From: a bacterium
GTDB lineage: Bacteria > Patescibacteriota > Microgenomatia > UBA1400 > RBG-16-45-19
DNA length: 16,749 nucleotides
Direction of reading: 5' to 3'
Assembly: GCA_003247275.1 (NCBI GenBank)
Contig: QKAA01000087.1
Location: 1-16,749 of the forward strand
The notes under the pieces are model-generated. The model was not told where the DNA came from and searched no databases. It worked only from the letters and a program-made list of their open reading frames with translations. This document shows, in pieces, positions 9,381 to 16,125 of the stretch (position 1 is the stretch's first letter; every line of letters begins with the position of its first letter). A program made the translations under genes and the position numbers.

Positions 9381-12059
9381 ATGTCTGACAGCCAACAGAA
9401 TCCTCCATCTCAAATTCCTTCCACGGTCGAACCAGATGAAAACGGCGTCGAGGAATTAGCCATCGAAAAAACTCGATTTGGCATGATGAAACCCATTTCC
9501 ATTGTTAAGGAAATGCAACGCTCATACCTTGATTATGCCATGAGTGTTATCGTCTCTCGTGCTCTGCCCGACGTTCGCGATGGCTTAAAACCTGTGCATC
9601 GACGCATTCTGTTTGCTATGAAAGATATGGGCATTACCCACAATGCCTCCTATAAAAAATGTGCCCGTATTGTCGGAGAAGTGCTAGGTAAGTATCATCC
9701 CCATGGTGATACCGCAGTTTACGATGCATTGGTCCGTTTAGCCCAAGATTTTTCTATGCGCTATCAATTGGTCGATGGTCATGGAAACTTTGGCTCTATC
9801 GATGGCGACTCCGCTGCTGCCATGCGGTATACCGAAGCTAAACTTGCTAAAATCACTCAAGAACTGTTGTTGGACATCGAAAAAGATACTGTCGAATTTG
9901 TTGATAATTTCGATGGCTCCCAGCAAGAACCAGCCGTCCTTCCTGCCAAACTACCCAACTTATTACTTATGGGCTCAGACGGTATTGCTGTTGGTATGGC
10001 CACCAAAATTCCACCCCACAACTTAGCCGAAATTGTTGATGCCGTTACCTCACTGATTAAAACCGGGAAATCGCCACGTGAGTTAACTGATGAAAATCTT
10101 CCCAAAGATATCGCTCGAGCCAATCCTAAAGATCTCGTCGGCGAATTTGAATCAGACAGTAGTATTGAAGATTTACTCGAATACATCCAAGGTCCCGATT
10201 TCCCCACTGGCGGCATCATCTATGACTGGAAAGAAATTGAGCAGGTCTACCTAACTGGCAAGGGCCGAATTATGACTCGAGCCAAAGCTGAAATCGAAGA
10301 AGATAGTAAAGGCCGATCCCAAATCATCATTACCGAAATTCCATACCAAGTTAACAAAGCCAAACTCATCATTAAAATTGCTAACCTCGTCAAAGATAAA
10401 CGCATTGTGGGTATTAGTGACCTGCGCGATGAGTCAGATCGCCAAGGCATGCGCGTGGTTATTGATTTAAAACGCGACGCCAAACCTAAGAGTGTCTTAA
10501 ACAACTTATTTAAATACACCGAAATGCAAAGCTCTTTCCCTGCCAACATGGTGGCTTTAAATTCTCATGGTGTCCCTCAGGTCATGAACCTCAAAACTAT
10601 TCTGACCGAATATGTTAAACATCGCCAACTTGTTGTTGCTCGCCGCTCACAACACGAGCTCATTGCTGCTCAAGATCGCGCCCACATCTTAGAAGGTTTG
10701 CTCATCGCCCTGGATCACCTTGATGAAGTCATTAATACCATCCGAAACTCACCCGACGCTGATACTGCTAAAGAGCGACTGATGTCTCGCTTTAAATTCA
10801 GTGAAGCTCAAACCATCGCCATCTTAGACATGCAACTTCGAAAACTAGCAGCGCTTGAAAGAAAGAAAATTGAAGATGAATATAAAGCTCTAAAGGAAAA
10901 GATTGATAATTTAATTAGCATCCTGTCTAACCCTCAAAAAATGCTCACCATCATTACCGATGAGCTCAAAGAAATCAAAAAAGATTACGGCGACGAGCGC
11001 CGAACTAAACTTGTCAGAGGCAAAGTAGGGGAGTTTTCTGAAGAAGATCTCGTTCCTCTAGAACCTTGCGTTATTACCCTCACCGAATCTGGCTACATCA
11101 AACGCCTGCCTCCTTCCACCTACCGCACTCAAAGACGTGGTGGCAAAGGCGTCGCCGGCATGACTACCAAAGAAGATGACGTCGTTACCCAAATTGTTTC
11201 AGCTAGCACCCACGATAACCTTCTCGTCTTCACCAATAAAGGCAAGGTCTTCAAATTAAAAGTCCACGAACTTCCTTCAGTTTCTCGACAAGCTAAAGGT
11301 CAAGCTATCATCAACCTAATTGATATTTCTCAAGATGAACAAGTCCAAAGCTTAATTACCGTCAGCTCCAAATTAGAAGACATCAAAGACCAATATATAT
11401 GTCTAGCCACCAGAAACGGTACTGTCAAAAAGACTGCCGTCAGCAACTTCCAAAACATTCGCTCATCCGGCATTATTGCCATCATTCTAGAAGATAACGA
11501 CGATCTCGTTTGGAGTGGACTGACCAACGGTAAAAATGATCTTCTCCTTGTTTCATACAAAGGTAAATCAATCCGTTTCAACGAAACTCAGATTAGATCA
11601 ACTGCCAGAGATACTAAAGGTGTCCGTGGTATCCTTCTAAAGAAAGATGACCACGTCATTGCCGTCGAATCAATTGACCCCAACCCCCTTACCCCAGATG
11701 ATAAACGCAAAAAATGGTTCCACGATCTTTTGGTCATCACCGAAAAAGGTATGGGCAAGCGCACTCCTTACACCGAATATCCAACTCAAAACCGCGGTGG
11801 TCAAGGCGTCAAAGTCATGGAAACCACGCCTAAAACTGGTAATGTTGCTGCTGCTATCGGCGTCAATCAAACCATCGATGCCATTATCATCACTACCAAA
11901 GAAGCTCAAATCATCAAACTTCCACTTAAAAATATCCCCGAACTGAAACGACCGACTCAAGGAGTCATCTTAATGCGCTTTGCCAAAAAAGATGACCTCA
12001 TCGTCGCCGCTGCTCCAGTCGAAGAAGTCACTGAAGACGAATCAGAAACTACTTCATAA
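9381..12059 (+). CDS. gyrA: DNA gyrase subunit A
   Basis: Breakage-reunion subunit of gyrase. The 892 residues begin with about 25 extra residues before the usual start of the winged-helix domain (SYLDYAMSVIVSRALPDVRD, 48-67). The quinolone-determining region reads HPHGDTAVYDALVRLAQ (106-122), with Thr-111 at the E. coli Ser-83 position. The catalytic tyrosine is Tyr-150 in AAAMRYTEAKL. GPDFPTGG is at 271-278. Between residues about 227 and 258 there is an insertion of roughly 28 residues before that motif, compared with E. coli. The C-terminal domain has a full GyrA box, QRRGGKG at 584-590, and several beta-pinwheel blades. A degenerate copy, QNRGGQG, is at 803-809. An acidic tail (EEVTEDESE) ends the protein. 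The GyrA box supports gyrase over topoisomerase IV. The gene starts 6 bp after hppA with no Shine-Dalgarno, suggesting coupling. Confidence 0.96.
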   Translation: MSDSQQNPPSQIPSTVEPDENGVEELAIEKTRFGMMKPISIVKEMQRSYLDYAMSVIVSRALPDVRDGLKPVHRRILFAMKDMGITHNASYKKCARIVGEVLGKYHPHGDTAVYDALVRLAQDFSMRYQLVDGHGNFGSIDGDSAAAMRYTEAKLAKITQELLLDIEKDTVEFVDNFDGSQQEPAVLPAKLPNLLLMGSDGIAVGMATKIPPHNLAEIVDAVTSLIKTGKSPRELTDENLPKDIARANPKDLVGEFESDSSIEDLLEYIQGPDFPTGGIIYDWKEIEQVYLTGKGRIMTRAKAEIEEDSKGRSQIIITEIPYQVNKAKLIIKIANLVKDKRIVGISDLRDESDRQGMRVVIDLKRDAKPKSVLNNLFKYTEMQSSFPANMVALNSHGVPQVMNLKTILTEYVKHRQLVVARRSQHELIAAQDRAHILEGLLIALDHLDEVINTIRNSPDADTAKERLMSRFKFSEAQTIAILDMQLRKLAALERKKIEDEYKALKEKIDNLISILSNPQKMLTIITDELKEIKKDYGDERRTKLVRGKVGEFSEEDLVPLEPCVITLTESGYIKRLPPSTYRTQRRGGKGVAGMTTKEDDVVTQIVSASTHDNLLVFTNKGKVFKLKVHELPSVSRQAKGQAIINLIDISQDEQVQSLITVSSKLEDIKDQYICLATRNGTVKKTAVSNFQNIRSSGIIAIILEDNDDLVWSGLTNGKNDLLLVSYKGKSIRFNETQIRSTARDTKGVRGILLKKDDHVIAVESIDPNPLTPDDKRKKWFHDLLVITEKGMGKRTPYTEYPTQNRGGQGVKVMETTPKTGNVAAAIGVNQTIDAIIITTKEAQIIKLPLKNIPELKRPTQGVILMRFAKKDDLIVAAAPVEEVTEDESETTS

Positions 12060-12071
12060 ACTTGAGCCTCT

Positions 12072-12101
12072 TATAATCACAATCTGCCGCAATGTTAAGG
12101 A
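12072..12101 (+). promoter_or_regulatory. Consensus -10 and Shine-Dalgarno before the 12108 gene
   Basis: A perfect TATAAT (12072-12077) lies 12 bp after the gyrA stop, but no good -35 is seen 16-18 bp upstream. AAGGA (12097-12101) follows, 6 nt before the ATG at 12108, and is a convincing ribosome-binding site. The gene may have its own promoter as well as read-through from gyrA. Confidence 0.4.
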
Positions 12102-12107
12102 CTGAAT

Positions 12108-12722
12108 ATGGGAGTAGAAAATCGCTTTTCTTCAAGAGAATTAGAACAACCAATTAATCCTCATCGTCAATTCATGCTGGGACTTAAGCAATTTAGCCAA
12201 ATAATTGAAAGTATTCCTAAAAACCCTCCTCCTCTCGGCTACTCAATCGATGATCCTGGCGTTTATTACGAAAAACAGAATGCAAATTGTAACGGCAAAA
12301 TTTACCTCTGGCCACCAAACTTAAAGAAAAAAAACGGCACCATTCCCCGATGTGGCGTTATGACTATTAAATATTCCAGCGGCAGCAACCGATTTTATCC
12401 CACTGAAAGCACCATTATCTGGAAATCGCCCCTCGACTATAAATACATCCTTAAGTCTAAATTAAACAGCCTAGCAACATTTATTCATGGCTTCTTTCAA
12501 GAAACCAATCAAGATAATCTTCGATTTGAAGAATCTCTAATCACTGATCTTTCCGGTAAAATATACCCCGAAACTTTTACACAGTTAAATCCTCAAGAAC
12601 TCAACTCCATAAGCTTTAACACTTTCAACCAACAACATAAAAATGCCTTCCCTCAATACGTATCCTGGTCAGAAAATCTCGCTCAATTTGTTAAATACTG
12701 GCACATTGAACAGCACCTATAA
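12108..12722 (+). CDS. Hypothetical soluble protein, family not recognised
   Basis: I do not recognise this 204-residue protein. It has no signal peptide or membrane segment and is rich in Asn, Gln, Ser, Tyr and Phe. Two cysteines (residues 60 and 82) flank a patch rich in Lys and aromatic residues (GKIYLWPPNLKKKNG, 63-77). A hydrophobic stretch (about 118-134, LNSLATFIHGFF) looks like an amphipathic helix. The start is supported by an AAGGA Shine-Dalgarno 6 nt upstream and a TATAAT box. It is co-directional with gyrA and converges on queH, with only 14 bp between the two stops. Its composition is more A/T-rich and asparagine-rich than the gyrase genes, which could indicate weak constraint or recent acquisition. 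That the frame is real is well supported by length and start signals; the function is unknown. Confidence 0.7.
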   Translation: MGVENRFSSRELEQPINPHRQFMLGLKQFSQIIESIPKNPPPLGYSIDDPGVYYEKQNANCNGKIYLWPPNLKKKNGTIPRCGVMTIKYSSGSNRFYPTESTIIWKSPLDYKYILKSKLNSLATFIHGFFQETNQDNLRFEESLITDLSGKIYPETFTQLNPQELNSISFNTFNQQHKNAFPQYVSWSENLAQFVKYWHIEQHL

Positions 12723-12736
12723 ACATCAACAAATGA

Positions 12737-13324
12737 TTAGCAACAGTGAGACACTTCTTCCTTGTTCGTTATATATTTTCGCTCAAACGTTTCCATCAGC
12801 GAAAAAATACAACCACAATAATTTTGCTTATAAAACCCACCCGTCTTCATCTCGTGATCTACTTGATCCGGAAAATAAACCTTCAATTTGTTCTTATTGG
12901 CCAATGATGAGGCGATCCCTCGCAACTTTTTCTGATCATGATAGATGCTGGTAAATAATGTTGAAGTTACCATCAAAATTTCTTTTGACATCGCATAATC
13001 AAACGCTTTTGCCAATCTCATTTCCCAGCATAATGGACAACGCTCAGCAGGAGAGGGGACTAATGAAATTTTTTGAGTTAATCGCCTCACTCTGGAAAAA
13101 TAATCTTTTGGTGTCCAATTGGTAAATACCAAAGAATATTTCTTGTCAGCAAAAGCCTCTTTGACCGCCGCCACTCGGGCTTGCCATTCTGTTTCTGGAT
13201 GAATATTCGGATTATAAAAATAGAGCACCATCTCAGCTGGAGTTATACCTAACTCTTTTCCCAAAGCTGAAGTTAACCGCACCGCACAATCGGCACAACA
13301 AACATGAACTAACATTTTTTTCAT
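12737..13324 (-). CDS. queH: Epoxyqueuosine reductase QueH
   Basis: QueH (formerly DUF208) carries out the last step of queuosine formation in tRNA, reducing epoxyqueuosine with an iron-sulfur cluster. It is unrelated to the cobalamin-dependent QueG. From the chosen start (195 residues) the signature cysteines are present: HVCCADC near residues 7-13, RCPLCWEMRLAKAF near 95-108, and GFYKQNYCGC near 163-172. STLFTSIYHDQKKL (121-134) matches the region usually written TTLLxSPYQ. The frame is open for 16 residues upstream (ATG at 13370-13372), but that would run through the divergent promoter region, and homology begins at the MKKMLVHVCC segment. The ATG at 13322-13324 is therefore preferred; a Met three codons further in is also possible. 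A TACAAT box ends 7 nt before the start, suggesting a leaderless message. No other queuosine gene is in the window. Confidence 0.92.
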   Translation of the reverse strand: MKKMLVHVCCADCAVRLTSALGKELGITPAEMVLYFYNPNIHPETEWQARVAAVKEAFADKKYSLVFTNWTPKDYFSRVRRLTQKISLVPSPAERCPLCWEMRLAKAFDYAMSKEILMVTSTLFTSIYHDQKKLRGIASSLANKNKLKVYFPDQVDHEMKTGGFYKQNYCGCIFSLMETFERKYITNKEEVSHCC

Positions 13325-13331
13325 GATCTCT

Positions 13332-13360
13332 ATTGTAATTCTCAAGAATTTCTCAAGCAA
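13332..13360 (-). promoter_or_regulatory. Near-leaderless promoter of queH
   Basis: On the minus strand TACAAT (13332-13337, 5/6) is preceded, after 17 bp, by TTGCTT (13355-13360, 3/6). The start codon at 13324 lies 7 nt beyond the -10, about where transcription should begin, so the message would have almost no leader. Confidence 0.45.
13339..13357. repeat. Direct repeat TTCTCAAG with 11-bp period between divergent promoters
   Basis: TTCTCAAG occurs at 13339-13346 and again at 13350-13357, one helical turn apart. The pair lies between the queH and cytochrome-gene -10 boxes, in the -35 zone of both. Tandem half-sites at this period are typical of OmpR/PhoB-class response regulators, so a shared regulator is possible. 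The match is to geometry only, not to a known site. Confidence 0.35.
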
Positions 13361-13367
13361 GGTAACG

Positions 13368-13373
13368 TACAAT
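13368..13373 (+). promoter_or_regulatory. -10 box of the cytochrome b5-fusion gene
   Basis: TACAAT (5/6) lies 7 nt before the ATG at 13381, so transcription should start at or next to the start codon. No good -35 is seen 16-18 bp upstream; the direct repeats occupy that area, which suits an activator-dependent promoter. Confidence 0.4.
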
Positions 13374-13380
13374 ACCGCTT

Positions 13381-14016
13381 ATGAGTATTCCCAACTCTTT
13401 CACTATCAAAGCCGACCGCTTAGCAGCCTGGGTTCTGTTTATCTCCATCGGCCTCTACTTTATCACCGGTTTTATCATGGGTTCAAATGGCTATCATCCC
13501 GATGCCGCCGCTTTTCACACCAAAGTCTTGCCGCCCATTTCCATCATTGCCTTAGGCATTCACACTTACTTTGCTATCTGTCTTGCCTGTATTCGCCACA
13601 AATGGTGGAATCGATCAATTAGATTTAGCCTCACTACTGCCTATATCATCGCAATTATTGTTGCCTTCTCCCTCTACATTTCCGAAACAAAAACTCCTGT
13701 CTTAGCTGAAGCAGAAACCATCTCAGCCAATCAAACACAAACCGCAAACTCCACTAGTTCCACTAGTTCTCAAACTCAAACCTCGAATAGCTCCGACAGT
13801 ACTGTTTTTACCCTTGAAGAATTAGCCCAATATAACGGCAAAAATGGTCAACCTTCCTATGTGGCTGTCGACGGCGTTGTTTATGACCTAAGTACTGTCT
13901 TTAAAAACGGCACCCACTTTGGTTTTAGTGCTGGTCAAGATCTAACCGACGCTTTTTACACTAAGCATGTTAAATCCCAAATCACCAAATATCCCGTAGT
14001 AGGTACCCTCGAATAA
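13381..14016 (+). CDS. Three-helix membrane protein with C-terminal cytochrome b5-like domain
   Basis: The 211 residues divide into three parts. An N-terminal membrane module has helices near 12-33, 48-71 and 82-101. A Ser/Thr/Gln/Asn-rich linker spans about 110-140. A cytochrome b5-like heme/steroid-binding domain spans about 142-211 (FTLEELAQYNGKNGQPSYVAVDGVVYD region, G-x-HFGFSAGQDLTDAF, ending PVVGTLE). His-179 and His-196 are candidate heme ligands of the soluble domain. In the membrane part, His-39, His-46 and His-61 lie in or near the second helix, and the 15-residue spacing of 46 and 61 recalls b-type cytochromes such as DUF4405. The basic loop RHKWWNRSIR (72-81) should be cytoplasmic, which places the b5-like domain outside the cell. 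Heme binding is inferred. The gene is divergent from queH and probably leaderless. A tandem 9-bp repeat at 13750-13767 encodes part of the linker. Confidence 0.8.
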   Translation: MSIPNSFTIKADRLAAWVLFISIGLYFITGFIMGSNGYHPDAAAFHTKVLPPISIIALGIHTYFAICLACIRHKWWNRSIRFSLTTAYIIAIIVAFSLYISETKTPVLAEAETISANQTQTANSTSSTSSQTQTSNSSDSTVFTLEELAQYNGKNGQPSYVAVDGVVYDLSTVFKNGTHFGFSAGQDLTDAFYTKHVKSQITKYPVVGTLE

Positions 14017-14027
14017 AAAACATGCGC

Positions 14028-14033
14028 TATACT
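14028..14033 (+). promoter_or_regulatory. -10 box of the DUF2130 gene
   Basis: TATACT (5/6) lies 10 nt before the ATG at 14044, in the 27-bp gap after the cytochrome gene. The predicted leader is about 4 nt and no Shine-Dalgarno is present. No convincing -35 is seen, so read-through from upstream is also possible. Confidence 0.35.
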
Positions 14034-14043
14034 AGTCTTCATC

Positions 14044-15198
14044 ATGAGCGCAAAAATCACATGTCCCCATTGTCATCAATCGTTTGAACCCAGCCAAGCT
14101 TTCAAGCACGAACTTGAAGAAACACTCTTAAAAGAAAATGAAGTTAAACATCAGCAGGAAATTGAACGTCTTCTCAAACAACAGGCAATTAAACAACAAC
14201 AAATCGAGGCTAACACACTTCAAAAAGTAACCGCCGAATTTGAAGCCAAAAACAGTAAAGAACTCAAAGATAAACAAGAACAAATTGTTCAACTCACCAA
14301 GCGCGCTGAAGTGGCCGAAGCCGAAGAACTAAAAATCAGAAAGCAAAAACGAGAACTGGAAGAAGCCAAACGAACTTTTGAACTAGATAAACAGCGCCAG
14401 CTTGATGAAGAACGATCCAAAATCCGAGAAGAAGCCGAAAAACAATTTTCAGAAATACATAATCTAAAAGATAAAGAAAAAGACAAAAAAATTACCGACC
14501 TAATGAAGTCATTAGAAGAGGCTAAACGCAAAGCTGAGCAAGGTTCCCAACAAACTCAAGGTGAGGTCTTAGAATTAGAAATTGAACAGCTTCTCAAACA
14601 AACCTTTCCCACCGACCACATCGACGAAGTCAAAAAGGGTCAACGAGGCGCTGACATTATTCAAACTATCATTGATAAACGCGGTAAAAATTGTGGCACT
14701 GTTTTGTGGGAATCAAAAAATGCAGTTTGGAGTAACAGCTGGATTCCCAAACTCAAAGAAGATCAACGTCAAGCCAAAGCTCACTTGGCCGTTCTTGTTT
14801 CCACTGACCAAAAAGAAACCGACTCCTTTATCTATAAAGACGGCATTTGGATCACCACCCGCGCCATGATTGCCCCCTTGGCCACCGCTCTTCGCTACAA
14901 CCTCATCAAAGTGTTTTATGAACGCCAAAGCAACACTGGTAAAAACGAAAAAATGGAAGTCCTTTACACCTACATCACTAGCCTGGAATTTAAACACCGC
15001 ATCGAAGCCATCATGGAATCGTTCACCACCATGCAGCAAGAATTAGAACGAGAAAAACGCTGGTTCCAAACCAAATGGTCGCGCCAAGAAAAACAACTCC
15101 GCCATATTATTGACCATACTCACGGTATGTGGGGTGATCTGCAAGGTGTCGTTGGTCAATCTCTTCCCGAAGTCAAAACCCTCGAATTAGACGCCTGA
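14044..15198 (+). CDS. DUF2130 protein: coiled coil with PD-(D/E)xK nuclease-like domain
   Basis: Member of the DUF2130 family, whose cellular role is not established. The 384 residues show an N-terminal half zinc-ribbon-like motif, CPHCH (7-11), and a long charged coiled coil (about 20-168, heptad-like Glu/Lys/Gln runs). The DUF2130 core follows (about 172-370). Within the core, ELEIEQLL (177-184), GAD with Asp-204, and WESK with Glu-223 and Lys-225 line up as the E...D...ExK pattern of restriction-endonuclease-like folds. NSWIPKLKEDQRQAKA (231-246) is a strongly conserved part of this family. A second helical stretch (about 318-360) follows. Only one CxxC pair is present, so the zinc site is incomplete unless dimerisation or the nearby His completes it. 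Its 3' end overlaps the convergent methyltransferase gene by 12 bp. Nuclease activity is an inference from the residue pattern. Confidence 0.88.
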   Translation: MSAKITCPHCHQSFEPSQAFKHELEETLLKENEVKHQQEIERLLKQQAIKQQQIEANTLQKVTAEFEAKNSKELKDKQEQIVQLTKRAEVAEAEELKIRKQKRELEEAKRTFELDKQRQLDEERSKIREEAEKQFSEIHNLKDKEKDKKITDLMKSLEEAKRKAEQGSQQTQGEVLELEIEQLLKQTFPTDHIDEVKKGQRGADIIQTIIDKRGKNCGTVLWESKNAVWSNSWIPKLKEDQRQAKAHLAVLVSTDQKETDSFIYKDGIWITTRAMIAPLATALRYNLIKVFYERQSNTGKNEKMEVLYTYITSLEFKHRIEAIMESFTTMQQELEREKRWFQTKWSRQEKQLRHIIDHTHGMWGDLQGVVGQSLPEVKTLELDA

Positions 15199-16116
15199 AA
15201 CGCTTCGCTCAAACGCTGCTACAAACATTGGTTCTAATCCTTGAGTGTCTGGCCAAACCCGTCGCAATAACGCTGGATCAATTCCATAATCAGGTAAACC
15301 ATTTTCTCCCGGCAAATCCTTCCAATCAATCGCCACTAGAGCATACTCTTTACCCATTTGAGCCAATACTTCATTCACCACCATTTCATTTTCTTCAGGA
15401 GTGAGCGCGCAAGTTGAATAAACCAATCTGCCCCCATCCGTTAATAAAGGCAACAAAGCAGTAATCATATTCACTTGTCGGCGATGCAACGTTTTAATTC
15501 GTTTTTCCGACCACTGACCAATATGTTTTTCCGAATTCAGCACATGAACCTCACTACTACACGGTGCATCAACCAGAATTTTGGTGAAAAGCTTATCAGT
15601 TCGCCGATACAACGTTTCTGCCACTCCCTGCCACAATTCGATATCGCTAATGCCAAAGCGCTGCAACATCCACCGCAACCGCTTCAATCGCTCAGCCGAA
15701 ATATCGTGTGACGCCAAAAAACCTTTTGAAAAATCTAATTGTTGGGCTATTGCTACCGTCTTACCACCTGGTGCCGCACAAGCATCCAAGATCACATCAT
15801 CAGGCTGAACCGACAACGCATAAACCGGCAGCAACGAACTCGAAGATAGAGGATAGACAAAACCTTCCGCCACTCCCGGTAAAACACGACCTTTCTCCAC
15901 TCCCTCCGGCCATTCCAAACAATACGGAAACCAGGTCTCTTTGACCGGTAAATGCACTTCCCGCCACTGCTTTTTTATCTCCTCCCACATATCCGCTCGC
16001 ACCAAAAACCACGGATAAAACACTTGAAAACAGCTGTTATACAATCCCTCATACCGTTTTCCAAAAACCTGACGATAATGATTTTCAAACGCCAACGCGC
16101 CTTTTTTTGCATTCAT
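15187..16116 (-). CDS. RNA (cytosine-5) methyltransferase, NOL1/NOP2/Sun family
   Basis: SAM-dependent m5C methyltransferase of the family that includes RsmB, RsmF and the NSUN enzymes. The 309 residues form a single catalytic unit with a short N-terminal region (1-85) and no N-terminal NusB-like domain, so it is not RsmB. Nor does it have the long C-terminal extension of E. coli RsmF. SAM motif I is DACAAPGGKT (111-120). Motif IV is DAPCSSEVH (183-191), with Cys-186 where the family usually reads DAPCSGxG. Motif VI is YSTCALTPEENE (233-244), carrying the nucleophile Cys-236. Both catalytic cysteines are present. The substrate could be 16S or 23S rRNA or tRNA, and the sequence does not decide it. 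It starts 9 bp downstream of the glycosidase-domain gene, with no clear promoter or Shine-Dalgarno between them, and overlaps the DUF2130 gene tail to tail. Confidence 0.93.
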   Translation of the reverse strand: MNAKKGALAFENHYRQVFGKRYEGLYNSCFQVFYPWFLVRADMWEEIKKQWREVHLPVKETWFPYCLEWPEGVEKGRVLPGVAEGFVYPLSSSSLLPVYALSVQPDDVILDACAAPGGKTVAIAQQLDFSKGFLASHDISAERLKRLRWMLQRFGISDIELWQGVAETLYRRTDKLFTKILVDAPCSSEVHVLNSEKHIGQWSEKRIKTLHRRQVNMITALLPLLTDGGRLVYSTCALTPEENEMVVNEVLAQMGKEYALVAIDWKDLPGENGLPDYGIDPALLRRVWPDTQGLEPMFVAAFERSVSGV

Positions 16117-16125
16117 ACAGATGAC

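Noticed and set aside
13325..13372. queH starting at the ATG at 13370-13372
   Set aside because: The extra 16 residues cover the divergent promoter region and do not resemble the QueH N-terminus.
14161..14601. Near-identical 21-nt stretches at 14161 and 14581
   Set aside because: They differ at two bases and encode the common coiled-coil pattern IE-x-LLKQ; chance similarity in Lys/Gln-rich coding sequence is enough.
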